Assembly (NCBI RefSeq): GCF_027579695.1
Contig: NC_083569.1
Span: forward strand, 71,992,149 to 72,056,148
Length of the DNA stretch: 64,000 bases
Direction: 5' to 3'
Origin: Neoarius graeffei
Taxonomy: Eukaryota > Chordata > Actinopteri > Siluriformes > Ariidae
Positions 12,801 to 27,300 of the stretch are shown here, in pieces (position 1 is the first letter of the stretch; each line of letters begins with the position of its first letter). The position numbers were made by a program, and so were the translations under genes. The notes under the pieces are model-generated. The model saw only the letters and a list, made by a program, of their open reading frames with translations, did no database searches and was not told where the DNA came from.

Positions 12801-15259
12801 CAAAAACACTCACTTGGAGGGTGAGACAACCTCAAAGCAGAACCTTCTCTCCTGTTCGCCACAGGGCTTCACTGTGCACAGACGCAAGTCTTCCACCACC
12901 ACTGTGGGCTGCTCCTGAACACAGGAAACAGAAAACCGACATTTGTGGGTCTCCGGTCAAGTCATATAGACATTCTGCTGTTATTCCATACCTGTACACA
13001 TACTCAAGGAAGTAAGAAAGATTAGAGATTCTCTACAGAAATGTAGTTTGTTTTAAGTGTTGTGAAAATAGGGCTGTGCGATATGGGAAAAAAAATGAAT
13101 ATCCCGATACATTTTCTCCATTTCACGATATACATCTCGATATATTTAAATCTCTTCTAAAGGACCCCATGAAATCTAACTTTTACTCTTTACTGTTTTC
13201 ACTACAATCCCTGCAGATTAAATAACATTCTTGGTTAACTTTACAGGTGGTTTTCAACAACACATTTTAAATTTTCATGTTAGTGATTAATCACAATTGA
13301 GTTGAAATAAGACTATTTTTATTCAACAAAGATGTGGCACAAACTGCAAAAACAATCTTGAAAATTGCAACAAAGGGACAATGCAATACAGAGCTGCTCA
13401 GAGCTCAAATCAAATCAGTGCAAGCTCAACACAGAGACATTTAGCCTAAATAAGAAAAGTGCTCTTTCATTAAATTATTTTAAAAAATAGATCTCCAAGC
13501 TATTAACCTGACTACTGAGAACCACTGGAACATTCACAATAGAGACAGAGATTGAGGGAGAGAAGAGAGAGAGATCTGCAAAACATAATTTTTCTCTTTG
13601 CACACTTTTGAACTGAATGTTTTCTGGCTCTGCCTCTCAGATGTGTATAATTCCGGTATCGCCTTCTCTGTAAAATGTCTGCGACCAGGCAACTCATGTT
13701 TGGGATCGAGTGTGTTTAGTAATTTTTGGAAGCCTGGTTTTTCCACTATACTAATTGGGATCATGTCTTTGGCAATGAAGTTAGTGATTGCATCCGCTCT
13801 AGCTCTCCATCTCTGACTCGTTTTCTCATATGGGGTGGCTTTGGAGAACGAAGCCGCTATGGTCATTTGTTTAGCTTGTGGGGGGTTTTTAGCTCGTGGG
13901 CAAGTAGTTCGGAGTTTAAGAGACTCTTCATACTGTACCGGGTGAGTTTTCAGGTGATGGAACATATTTGTAGTGCTGCTGCCTTTCGTGATGACAGGTT
14001 TTTGTTTTTTTTTTGCACACTTTACAAACTGGCATTTGCTGTTCCACGTCCTCCTCGCGATATCCAAAAAATGCTAGTTCTTTTAGGAACCAATTCGTCC
14101 GCTTCCATTTTTAATTTGTCGCTGAAATTGACAGAGCTTACACGGTAGCCTATGCAACACCAGCGATTGCACGAACTGAGTCAGCGCTGTAAACCGGAAC
14201 TAGGATATCTTCCCACCGGCAGTGTTGCCAGATACTGCTAACGTTTTCCAGCTCAAAATATGTTCAAGACCCTCCAAAACGCACTTAAAACCGCCCAATC
14301 TGGCAACACAACCGAAACTAGAAAACCTTCCCGGAAGTTCCTTTCAGCACCGAGATGTCGCCTGGGACTGGTTGGCGAGTGCGTGACGTTATTGTTTTCT
14401 TTACCCTTAGGCAGCCTCTCACGTTACTGCCTGAGGGACAGGGAGAAAACCACCGAAAAATGTTTTAAACAAACGCAAGTCGGAAGATGACCATAAAATA
14501 CTCGATAGTTACGATATAATAATTTTATGTATCGCACACAGAATTTTCGCGATATATCGAGTATATTCGATATATCGCACACAACCCTATGTGAAAACAT
14601 GTGATACCTACTTTGAATTTCTTTTGGTAGACCAGTTGGTTTTTTTGAATGGAAAACCAGCGCCTACAAAAAACAGGGAGTGACATAGGAAGTATTGAAA
14701 TGCATTCCAATAAAACTGTATTTGGGAACATAAAGAAAAATTTATGTACAAGCTTTATACAAGAGTATTACAGTGATTTATGTTATTGCGTTATTGCAGT
14801 TTGAGCCCTCTGCTGCCTGTGAAAGGAACTATGCTGAAAAAAATCTAGTTGCATGGCAATACTGGGAATCAGAACATTCACTGTTTTAAACAAATTGCAG
14901 CATTCAAATATTAATAACAACTACTATTAGACATGTAGGTAATCATTAGCTAAATGAAGATGAACAGAGTGAAGCAGAGAGGTGTATTGCACCTGCTCCA
15001 TGTTTTGAAGGCATTGCTGGCTCTCTTGTACAGATAGCCCTCCATAGCAATTCCACTGGATGCATCTGGACTGAAGTCCAAGACTGATTCATCATAAGAC
15101 TCATCCTGATAAATAAATAGGACACAAATGTGTCATGGTGATATTTGAGACATTTTACATGAGTAATGAACACTTGTGTGACTACCTTTTTCTTGATGTC
15201 ACTATGTCTCTGCTCCATGTCCCTCTTATCTCGTGCAGAGTTTAGAACTAGTTGTGTGT

Positions 15260-15302
<43 letters not shown>

Positions 15303-18300
15303 CAGACTCAGTCTCCTGACCCCTCTACATTTCCTCCATACATAATCTACTGATTTTTAAATCAGTTTTTTTTAAGGAAACACAGCAATGGTGCTATATT
15401 TCAGCTAATTATATTCAACTGCAAATCAAAAAAAGAATTTGGCAAAGAAAGAAATTACTACTTCCACAAACAGGAAGCAGGAAGTGTTGACATTTGATTT
15501 CCTGTCCAGGTCAATAGGTTTGTGAGGCATATTGCTCATTTATTTTCATGAACTCTCCATGAGGAGTTTAACCCACTTTTGATATTCAACAATTTCATGA
15601 GCTTTGAGGTCATTAACATAGTGATCAAAAATGTTTTTGGACATTTTCTCCAATTCAATAAGCAAGGATTCTCATGAAACATGTAAAATAGTATCTCGCT
15701 GTCTTCCATTTTCCAGGATCTTATCGAGCCATGCTCTCCAATTACTTCTGATTTTCTGTTCTGTCTCATAAGAGACACATTTTATAAGATCGACGTGTAC
15801 TCTCACTCCCTCTCTTCAATGCTACCATCAATTACAACCTCATTTTCTACCTTGTTACAACAGACTATGACAATTTTAAAGCCATCTGTGTCTAAAAGAT
15901 GAAGTACTATAATATAATCCTCACACTCAGTCTGTCACCATTTCCTGTGTAGGCAGGAAGTTTTGTAGCAGGTTTTGTGGCTTTTACAGGCCAGTACAAG
16001 GTGACTGTGCTTCCTGTCTCAAACGACTTACTTGTTAGATAACCACATCTGTAGAAAACACTTCAGTAGAGAGGGATTTTTTTCAAGTTGAGAGCTTGTA
16101 TTTAATGGTTTTAATCTTGACTTTTTCTTTAGAGTAATGGCTAATATGGAGTTAAAACACTATGTTTATTCCCATATTTAATAATAATCTATGAGATATT
16201 TAATTTGTAACTTTTCTTAAAATACATTTAAAATTGACCAACACCCATGAAGGTTAGGCACATATGTGATATTTTCACAGTTCCACTAAGTACTGATCAA
16301 TATGGAAGACACAAGTGATTAGAAGTTGGATTTGCAATGTTTCCTGATGCTACTCTAAGCCTCATAGCTGTTTGTCCATCCTTTTGTTATATCAGATAAG
16401 GAAACGTGGCATCTGCTTCCAAAAATCTCTGTCTTGAGGAGATTAATATACAGATTATTTAATAATCTGTATGCAAGTCAACAATCTTTGCTTCTCACCT
16501 CATTGCTGAGTTGCTTACGATACTCCTCGAGTTCTGTGAGGGACTGGTGACCCTGCTGGAAGAATACGGCTTGGGTTTCCATCAGTGAGAGCATCTGTTA
16601 CACACACAGACACACATTGAGAATTAAGTATACTTATCTGGCCAGATTCAGTTCCTTTTCTATTTATTAAACCTTACATCAGTTATTACTAGATGAAACA
16701 TACCGCCATCAGTAGATCAGTCTTCTTCTTGGACTCAATAACTTTAATCTAATTTGGAAAGACAGGGAGAGAGCAACAGAAAGATATAGTGGGGGAAAAA
16801 AAAAAGAATAGTGAGAGACAGTCATAATACGAGAATATTTATCCACTAAAAACAGCCATGGTTTTAGCATATATCCATCATGTAGCTAGTTTCTCCCCAG
16901 GTCTGAGACAGAGGTGAAAATGGATGTCTAAGGATTTAAAAAAAAAAAAAAAACCACAACTGCATCTACAGTAAGGAGTATGCCTACTTTTATTATTTGG
17001 ATATCCACAAACGTTAACATACAGACATTCAGTTAGCTGCTATAAGGGAAATACGGTATGGGGTCATCATTCTCCACTGCAATTAAACATGCTAATGTGT
17101 GTGTGAAAGATATTACAAGTAAATAATGAACAGAGAAAAAAAAAAAAGCCACTACACAGCAAAAGCTTGACTGAACATCTGTTCAATATTCCAGCCTCCT
17201 GCTGTAGTAGTGAATGCTCTCATGTGTTGGTTAAAGTGTCAAGATCTTGAAAGTGACAACTATCAGAGTTTAAAAGACTACAGCCACTTTGTCTGAAAAT
17301 CCCACTGTTTTACACCGTGGTGTGCTTGGGGGGGGGGGCACCACATCCAAGGAGGACACATCCAGGCTGGACAAACTGATCAGGCGGGCCGGCATGAAGC
17401 TGGACTCTATGGTGACGGTGGCAGAGAAGAGGACTATGGACAAACTACTGAACATCATGAATGATGCCAGTCACCCTCTGCACACCGTCATCAGCGACCA
17501 GAGGAGCCTGTTCAGTGACAGAATGCTCCTTCCCAAGTGCAGGATGAACAGACTTAAAAACTCCTTTGTCCCTCATGCCATCAGACTGTACAACTCCTCT
17601 CTGGGGGGGAGGAGGGGTAACAGGAGGACAGAGGACGGGAAGGAAGGAGCAGTAGCCTAGCCTGACAAAAAGCAATACTGGACAACGTGCAATATAAATG
17701 TGCAATACCTCTCCTGCTGGACTTTTTTCTTTTATATGCTAATACTTAATTTATCTCGAAGTTTTCTCTATTTTATATTCTCTGTTTATCCTGTAATGAT
17801 GCTGGAATTTTAATTTCCCTGAGGGAACCCTCCCAAAGGGATCAATAAAGTTCTATCTAATCTAATTAACAAAGTGCATGTGATCACAATGGCAATGCAG
17901 ACATTTCCATGTCAGTCCATATTTACTAAGCGAGTGAATGCTCCCATGCAAGCAATAAAAAGAGATGCTAAGTGGTTAAAATGTGCTGTGGAGTGCAGTT
18001 TCTGGTCTAAAACAGGGTTAATCTACCAACACGAGGTACCTCATTTGTGTCAATTAAGTTGTACAGGATGTTATTGTAAATATCATCTTTATGTCCAGCA
18101 AGTTATATCTATATATGAAAATTATGCACGTATCTACAGTGATGGTGTGTAATTAGTTAACAATTCCCAACAGGCACTTATCAGAATTTATACATCTGTG
18201 GATGAATCACAAAAGCTGTTTAAGTATGTATATAGTGCACTACGTATGCAGGTACTGAAATGCCATTATGTTAAACTTAATAGGCAGAGGATGTATGACT

Positions 18301-21300
18301 AGGAAGCTATTTTCCTATTATTGGCTTCTCTGTTGGCTAGGAAATGTAAAATTACATAAATGCCACCACCAAGGGAGGAGGAGAAAAAAAAAAGACATTA
18401 CTGTGGGGAGATAAATAAAATGCAACCTGAAACAAAAGTTTACAATAAAGAACTGATATTGTTTTTCTTTGCCTCAGAAGGCGACAGCTTTCACCTTTCA
18501 TGGCTTGTGAATATCTGGACAAGTGTGTACCTGCAGTACATAGTCCAGAGTCCCTGATCTGAAGGCTTTACGGGCATGAATTAAGGCTTGACTGGCCTCC
18601 TCAACCTCATGTGGCTTTCCCTTTGGGGCTTGAGCATTCCTCCCCAATGCTGCCTCCAGAGTCTCACTGCTGCGCTCAAATTCCTTACGTGCATCTTTAA
18701 AGCGTTTCACATCCCTGAAACGGACAGAAGGTTTTATGTACTCATTTAATGTACAGTTCAAGGGCTAGCCATGTTACCGTCCAAAGCAAGTCTGATCCCA
18801 GTAAGCACAGACCTGACTGGATAGGAGGAGATCTCAGAGAATGACTAGTGAGATAGGTTATTTTTGATCCTTTCATAAATCAAATAATATGAAAAACACT
18901 CAGTTTGTGACAAGCGCTACGCTACGCTCTTGTGTATAAAGTTCAGTTTTCCATCCCACCATTAAACAACATGTGGATTTCAGTGAACAGGGCACAGTAT
19001 GACAAACTTACCAATGTGTTCAGTTTAAGACTGACGCACATGGCCTTTTTGACATATGTACCATATTTTATGAACTCAATTTGCTCAAACATTTGCGCAA
19101 GATAAGCAACATAGTCAGAAATCTCTCTCATTCTGCCAAATCAGCATGACTCATGAACACCCTTCAGTATGCAATAACTATGTATCTCATCCGCTACATT
19201 TTAAAGATTTTCAGATCCACTCGGTTGTCTACAATTCAGCAAACCATGTCTTAAAACTTCTAGAAGGTTACTCACTCCTTCACAAAACTCTGTAGCTTCA
19301 GTTTCACTGACTTCTGTGTGTTTTCAATGAGTTCCTGCCAGGACAGAGAGGATGAGACAAAGGGACAGAAAAGGGTGAGTGAATATGCAGACACATCCTG
19401 AGAAAGGGTGAGCATATTTGTTAGTTACCATCAGCAACAGTTAAAAGGAGTAATGTGTGTGTGTTTGGCTTTACCTCCTGAGCCATGAGGATGATGGACA
19501 GCTTCTTGGAGAACTTTTCCAGACAGTTCTGCGGGGTTTACCGCAAGCAGACAACAACTCCATTAAAGACAGACCTAAACTCTTACTGACAACAGTTTCA
19601 TTATAAAATACTCCATAAATAAGCGCACAGAAAGAGAACAAGGAGCATCCTGTTTTATAATTAATCGCCTCTACTGTATGTTGACTACATGCTATGTGCA
19701 TAACCATACTGACCAAACATATGGTCACAGTCACACTTCCTTTTCTTGCTAATAATGAAGCGTGATCATATCCTGATATACTATTGCGGGCTACACTGTG
19801 TGGTTAAATTTGAACAAGCCTTTCCATGATGTCCGATTGCTTTGGAATCTGTGAGGGCCAAACACTAATTGGTTGCGCATGCTGTGCACAAAAAAAAAAA
19901 AAAAGAATGCAGCAAATCCCCAGTTCAGAGTGATTTAATAGCAAGTGGCGACCTTTAGCAAAAAGGAAGGGCTCATTTTTCATCCATGGCTCTCTTTCCC
20001 TGCATGAACATTCTTACCCAGATTTCCAGGCTAAACCTGAACAGATCACTCACCCCCATGGTTGTGTCTTCAGAGAGGTACGATCCAAGTTCCCGAAGTC
20101 CATTTACAAAGCTTTTACTGCTCTGGCAATATGTTCGGCCTGCTTCCAACATGGCATTACACTGCTTCACCAACTGTGCGCACGCAAACATAAACCCTGT
20201 TAGATTTTCTATTCATGTGTGTTTTCAGTTAACCACAGTGAAATCTAATGGACGTATTCCATTTACAGTGCATTTAGAAAGTATTTCACCCCCACGATTA
20301 CTTCTCTTTTTTTGCAGTTTTGTATTTAGTTGTCATCAGAATTATTTAAAATTTCATAAATAAATAAAAAAATAAATATCAAAAACTGCTTAAATAATAA
20401 TTATACAACAGTTAGGTCTGGTCCACTAATTTTGATTGATTGATTACTTTACTTTCTGAACAATAAAGAAGATATAAAAATAAAAATTTAAATAAAAAAT
20501 ACAATAATCTGATTGGACAAGCGGCATTCCAAGCTTGCTGATTTTTGTATGACACCACTGGTATGTTTCACTGTTCACGTCACTCAACTTGTCTGTGTTC
20601 ACGCCGTAAAATTCCAGTTCTAGAGAATTCTTTACACTGAAACCATTATGACACTGACTATGGGATGTCAGTCACTTTGTGTGTTGGCATGGCAGCACGC
20701 AATGTTTTATCCTGCTGTGGCTTTTTTGAGAATTATTTTCATTATCTGAGCAAAAATAAACAAAATATTTGACCATATAGTGTCTGAAATGTTAGTTACA
20801 CAATATTTCATTGCTTATAGAACTGTTGCATTAAAGCAATAATCACAGTGTTGTTGTACTGAATATCAGCACAACAATGACTCACTTGCAGGTAATCATA
20901 GCTACCAGTGTTCCTCCTGCTGAGAGACAACCTGAGTGATTGATGCTACCACTAATGTGCTTGATTGTAGGAATGGTTACCTGCATGTTGGGCTGTATTT
21001 GGTTTGCATCAAACATTATGCTTTGGCTTTTGACCAAACTTTAATCTTTTTACCAAAAGCTCGCAGATTTTCTATCATGGCCTTTCTCAGTTCTGTAACC
21101 CCATCAGTGTTGCAGCTGGACTGTTGAGTGGCAAGGTGATGTAGTGGTTAGCACTGGCGCCTCACAGCAAGAAGGTTCTGGGTTCCAGCCCAGTGGCCGA
21201 TGGGGGCCTTTCTGTGTGGAGTTTGCATGTTCTCCTTGTGTCTGCTTGGGTTTCCGCTGTCTCCCACAGTCCAAGGGTTAGGTTAACATGGGGCAACCAT

Positions 21301-24300
21301 GGGCTGAAGTGCCCTTGAGCAAGACACCTAAAGGGCCCCATACACGTTCAAAAAAGTCATCAAAATTTTGTAGCAAAATTTTGATACAAAGTTTGATCGT
21401 GTGTAGGGTGTTTTGATGTCAAAAATTTGATGTCAAAATTTTGAACCCAAATTTTGACATATCAAATCACTTTGATATTTTTTGAAGAGTCGTCAAATTA
21501 TTGATGCGTGTGTGGGGGGCTTGATGGACAAGCGTTCACTTGGTGGTATAGATGAACGCATCACAGTGTCTTCTTTCAATATCAATGGCTTGACAAGGTC
21601 CAATAATTCATCGAAGGATGGGGCATCCATCCTAAGGAAATTACAGAAGTCCTCTGGTTCTTTGAGACGAAGTTCTCTGAGGAGGGTGACGTGACCGTAC
21701 GTTCGCCGTTTCAAAAACCAGTCTTTCGACCATTTCCGTCGATGCCGAGGCGGTTCATTGTCCAAAGCGAACACAAGTGCTACGGCCACTGCTGCGTCCA
21801 TGTCAAAGTTTTTGACAATACTGAATTTTTGATAGAAAAAACATTGAATCGTGTGTGGACATTTTACATCAAAATTTTGTATCAAAATTTTGATATCAAA
21901 ATTTTGATACAAAAGTTTGACGACTTTTTTGAACGTGTATGGGGCCCTTAACCCCCAACTACTGCCCGGGCCCTGTAGCATAGCTGCTCACTGCTCTGGG
22001 TATGTGTGTGCACTAATTGCGCAATTGTCTGCTCACTGCTTCAGATGGGTTAAATGCAGAGGAGGAATTTCACTGTGCTTAAAGTGCATATCCTGGACCA
22101 ATTTCGTTTTTGTTTAATATGAAAGCATGTCCTTTGACGCACTCATCCAGAAGGGTAATTTTGCACAAGGCCATCTGTCTACAGCAGAAAAAAATTTAAA
22201 AAAAAAACGTGTCTGGAAAAATCCCAAGGGAGTCTGGAACCAGATTCGTGACGTCACCTGCGGAAGCGCCAGCAGGCTGCGAGAGCTTTGCATGGTTTCA
22301 GTGCACAGCCTGTGTAGACCAAGCGCTCCCATTTCTCTCTCATTGTCCGGTCTTTTGGAAAACGATGAGCACTAATCCCATCAAGATTGGTGTTGCTACA
22401 CCCTCCTACGATACATCTGTTAACCATTTTAATAATTACATGATAACGTTGAAGAAATTTGCATAAAACCACCTGGTCGTTTTCTCATAAACAAACCAGC
22501 GCTGACGTAGGATTCAGAGGGAGGCGTCCTGCACGCGACGTCACGAAAATCAATGTTTCCCGGGAAATCCAAATGCCAAGTTTTTTCAGAGGCGGACCAA
22601 TTCGCCTCAAATGGCTCGATTTCAACTGAATTTTTCTGGTATTGTGCAAGATAAAAAAATTGCACAAAATGTGACAGATATTTGACCAAAGTTTAATATA
22701 AAATAGAATTACATTGATCTTGCTCCTGAATTTACCCAAGATATGCCCTTTAAGTCTGTGCTCGAGTGTACATGCTTCCTATTGTTGTTCTTGGACACTT
22801 CTCTGACAATTGCCCTTCTTGCCCAAGCACTCCTTTTGGCCTGCTCTTGGTAGTGAGAAGGCCTGATCTGAAATGTTCCATATTCCCCTCCCCCACTTTT
22901 GTTATAATGGATTTCACAGTGCTCCTAAGAAAGTTTGTGATGTGTGAATCACCTTTTCTATTTTCCCCCTCCCAGCTGCTTCATCTTGAAGCTTCACAGG
23001 CAGTTCCTTAATGACAGCAGGACTAGTCTGATCTGCAATTTTAGATAATCAGACCTCTCAGTCCAACGACATGCGAATTAGGTCAACTGGTTTATCTAAG
23101 TTACCTATAGGTTTGTTCATCTCTGTGTTAGCCTTGTGATTGATTAGAGACCTGTCCAGGGTGTACTCTGCCTCTTGCCCTAAGTCAGCTGGGATTGGCT
23201 CCAGCTCACCCATGACCCTGATGGATAAGCGGAACAGATAATGAATGGATGGAATTCTAAGGAGCATGGCAGTGCAGTGGCTGTCACCGTCAACTCAGAG
23301 CAAGCAGGTTCTGGGTTTAAACCTCGTGTCCGACTGGGGCCTTTCTGTGTGGAGTTTGCATGTGTTCCTTGTGCTTGGTTGGGTTTCCTCCCACAGTCCA
23401 AAGACATGTGGATTAGGTCAACTGGCTACTCCAAATTGCCCATACATGTGAACGTGAGGGTGTATAGCTGTCTCTCTGTGTTGGCTCCGCAATAGATTGG
23501 TGACCTGCCCAGGGTGTACCCTGCCTCTCATCCAATGTCAAGTGGGACTGTCAACAGCCCACCCATGACCCGCAGTGGATAAGCGACATCGAAAATGAAT
23601 GAATAAATGAATGATTCTGAGGAGCATCATCTTAAAATGAGCAAAAAGATATCCCATTCTAATATATTTAAATTTGATGTTGCAATACAAGAAAAAGAGA
23701 AATCATCACTGGGGGTTAATACTTTCTGGAGGCACTGTATGTAAATTAAATATGAAATCATCTCATTACACTTGATCAATTTCCTGTTCCTCATTTTTAG
23801 TTGACTTATCAAAAAAAGATCAAAAGATAAAAATGAAGCATAACATTTCTAATTTCTTTATAGTATCCATCTCTGCACTAATGAACCACATGTGTTATGA
23901 AGTAATGTCAAGGGAGGGGTTTTGTTTGTTGAAAGTGGATTAGAGAGACAGATGCCTTTACAGTTGCATAAGATTTGGCTGAAAGACAACTCACAAACCC
24001 TTGAAGTTTTGAGTGATTGGTCTTAAATGCATCTTAGAAGTGTAAATCCCCCATGTGAATAATCACTATCTAGGTATAATCCTGATGTGCTTAAATAACA
24101 AGCAGTTCTAAATGGGGTCACTAACAGATGAGCTCACATCGGCACATACACAACCACAAACAGATGCATGGGGACACCGACACACATCTTAAAGGAACAG
24201 TCCACCGTACTTCCATAATGAAATATGCTCTTATCTGAATTGAGACGAGCTGATCCGTACCTCTCCGAGCTTTGTGCGACCTCCCAGTCAGTCAGATGCG

Positions 24301-27300
24301 CTGTCACTCCTGTTAGCAATGTAGCTAGGCTCAGCATGGCCAATGGTATTTTTTGGGGCTGTAGTTAGATGGGACCAAACTCTTCCGCGTTTTTCCTGTT
24401 TACATAGGTTTATATGACCAGTGACATGAAACAAGTTCAGTTACACAAATTGAAACGTAGCGATTTTCTATGCTATGGAAAGTCTGCACTATAATGACAG
24501 GCGTACTAACACCTTCTGCGCGCTTCGACAGCGCATTGATACGGAGCTCAGATATCAATGTGCTGCCAAAGCGCGCAGAAGGTGTTAGTACGCCTGTCAT
24601 TATAGTGCGGACTTTCCATAGCATAGAAAATCGCTACGTTTCAATTTGTGTAACTGAACTTGTTTCATATCACTGGTCATATAAACCTATGTAAACAGGA
24701 AAAACGCGGAAGAGTTTGGTCGCATCTAACTACAGCCCCAAAAAATACCATTGGCCATGCTGAGCCTAGCTACATTGCTAACAGGAGTGACAGCGCGTCT
24801 GACTGACTGGCTAGGTCGCGCAAAGCTCGGAGAGGTACGGAGCAGCTCGTCTCAATTCAGATAAGAGCATATTTCATTATGGAAGTACGGTGGACTGTTC
24901 CTTTAAAAAACAGCCGCTATCTGATAGACAGACCATACCAACAATACTCATATTCCAAACATGTATGTTCAGAAAGTCAGTGTATCCTTACTCAGAACTT
25001 TCACCAGAATCTTAATGAGGAATTGGATAAGGGTTGGTTAACAGCCATTGAATTAGTAATTCCTCTTTCAGTTCATGTAAATACTGTTTGAATACTATCT
25101 CTTCGCTAAACTCTGCCAATGGGAGCTGCTGGAGAAGAACAAGGGGAAGAATGACACTTCTCTTTAAAAGAGCAATTTGACAATGGGAGCACTAATTCAT
25201 TAAGTTGACTCTTGTTCTTTTACAATTTGATGCTCATCAGTCCTATTTCACAGTGTCACTCAGACTTGCTCTGTGTCTCCACCTCACCTTTTCAAGACGT
25301 GTCTCCAGCTCATTCACATCCCCCTCCACTGCCTCAATGTCTGCCCTGATGACAGAAAACAACCACACACACAGTTCAGCACCTTTATTTATAAATAAAT
25401 AAGTGACGGTTGAACCTGGACCCAGAGAAAGAAAGAAAGAAAAAGAAAAAAAAAACAGTATCTCCCATCATCTAAATTGCGCATGAGTTTTTGAGCGTAC
25501 AGCGTTCAGACCCTGTGGCTTCCGTTAGCACTTTCATGCAGACAAACAAGCAAAGAGCAAAACAAGAGAGAAGACAACTAGCCATGTTTTCTTTCCAAAA
25601 GTACGGCCCTATAGGTTTTAGGCAGAAAAAAAAATGAAGGGAAAGGGAAACAAGATAATAGCAAGCTTAAATAAATATCCTAACATACACATTTGTGACG
25701 ATAGCTCTGGCCGTGCAATAAAAACAATTATTGACTATGCTGTGTTTAATTGAATTAGCTTCTTGTTTTGACATGCACCAGTGTGCTTGAGAGTGACTTG
25801 ATGTTTCCGTAGAGATCCACCCCTGAAAACACACTTCCTGTCTCATGTTTATCATGTTGGTATCGCTTAATTTCCTGTCGCTCCCATCCCCCACACTGGC
25901 ATTGCCTAGCAACGGGAGGCAGCACTTTATAGTTAAGTCAGCTTGGATTACGTTTATGTCTGAGGCTTTTCTTAATCACCATCACATTTTCTTATCAATC
26001 TAAAGTGGCTGTGACAGCATGTATGCACAGTACGTACGCTGCAAATGTCTACAGTAGGTGGTTCTTTGGCATGAAGCAAAGAAAGCAAGATACTTATATC
26101 CATAGAGAGAAGAATGCAGAGAGATAAGAAATTAAACATGGAAAAAAGAGAGAGAATTTCTGTATTTGTGCCCGATTGTGGCCTAGTTCTATAACCTACA
26201 TCACCCTTTTTCTATTTCTAACTACTACATGCATCCCCGGGACTGTACACTCACACTTTCCGATGTGCAAGTCCACCAGCCAAAAAGGAAAAAATGAAGC
26301 AAGCGTGTGGGTCACTTGAAGAGAATTTAGGTACTTGAACAAAGTCGACTGTCCTGCAGATAACGATCAAAGCAAGCAAGCAAGAAAGAAAGAACAACTG
26401 GTGGGAGTAATGTCACCATCACTTTTGTGCAATACAGCCACACCCAACACATCAACTACAACCTAGTATTAGATCTTTCCAAAATCATTCTCTCTTTGGC
26501 TCGACTCAACCTATAATTTGACTAAGCAGGGATGAGAAAGTTTAGCCTCGGTTTTGCTCCATCCATTTCAGAAAAAGGAATGCTTGGCCAAACTTTTAGT
26601 TCACAAAATGCCGTGCACACTTTTCCAATAATAATAAAAAAGGACAAGATCCTCTTTCTTGTAATTAGTGCTGACTCAATTCATGAGTTTACAATCCCCT
26701 TCATCCCATTCATTCCTCAAACCAAACCCACTCTTTCCAGCGCCTGGACGTCTGGTGGGCAACTTAATGTTTATGTTCCTCCACTCCACTCCACTCCACT
26801 CCACTCCACTCCACTGTAATCTCAATTTTATTTTTATGACAAACAGCCCCAGCAACTTTCAACACGTTTTGCGGTCCAAAGATAAAATGTATTATGATAA
26901 GGCCTCTGACAAGCACACTCTAAAAAATAATGGGGCCAGTACCGGTTCTTCAGGGCGATGCCATAGAAGAACCGTTCATGCAACAGTTCTTTAAAGAACC
27001 ATTTAAACCATTTGTTTGAGCAGTGAAGACAGATTTGTGTAAACATAGCCTATGTGCATTGACCAGCAAATGGTAAGAGAAGAGAATGCCAGGCTCTGAA
27101 GAACCATTTCCAAATGTGAAGAACCTTTCGCATAATGTAATGGTTCATCACAGAGTTTTTTGACTCTCCATGGAACCATCCAGAGATTTGAAGAACCACT
27201 GAAGCACCTTTACTTTTTAGAGTGTAGGAATATCTGCATTAAAGATTAACCATGAAGTAGAAGAACAGGACACTTTGTGCAACAGATGAAACATGCTTTA

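Larger units (their letters stand above)
21127..22105 (+). repeat. SINE with tail type B, split by a Harbinger element
   Basis: Same head as the common SINE (A box GATGTAGTGG, B-box region GGTTCCAGCCC, GTGTGGAGTTTGCATGTTCTC) but a different 3' part with GCCCTTGAGCAAGACACC and TGCTTCAGATGGGTTAAATG. Interrupted at TAA by 21332-21948. Confidence 0.82.
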
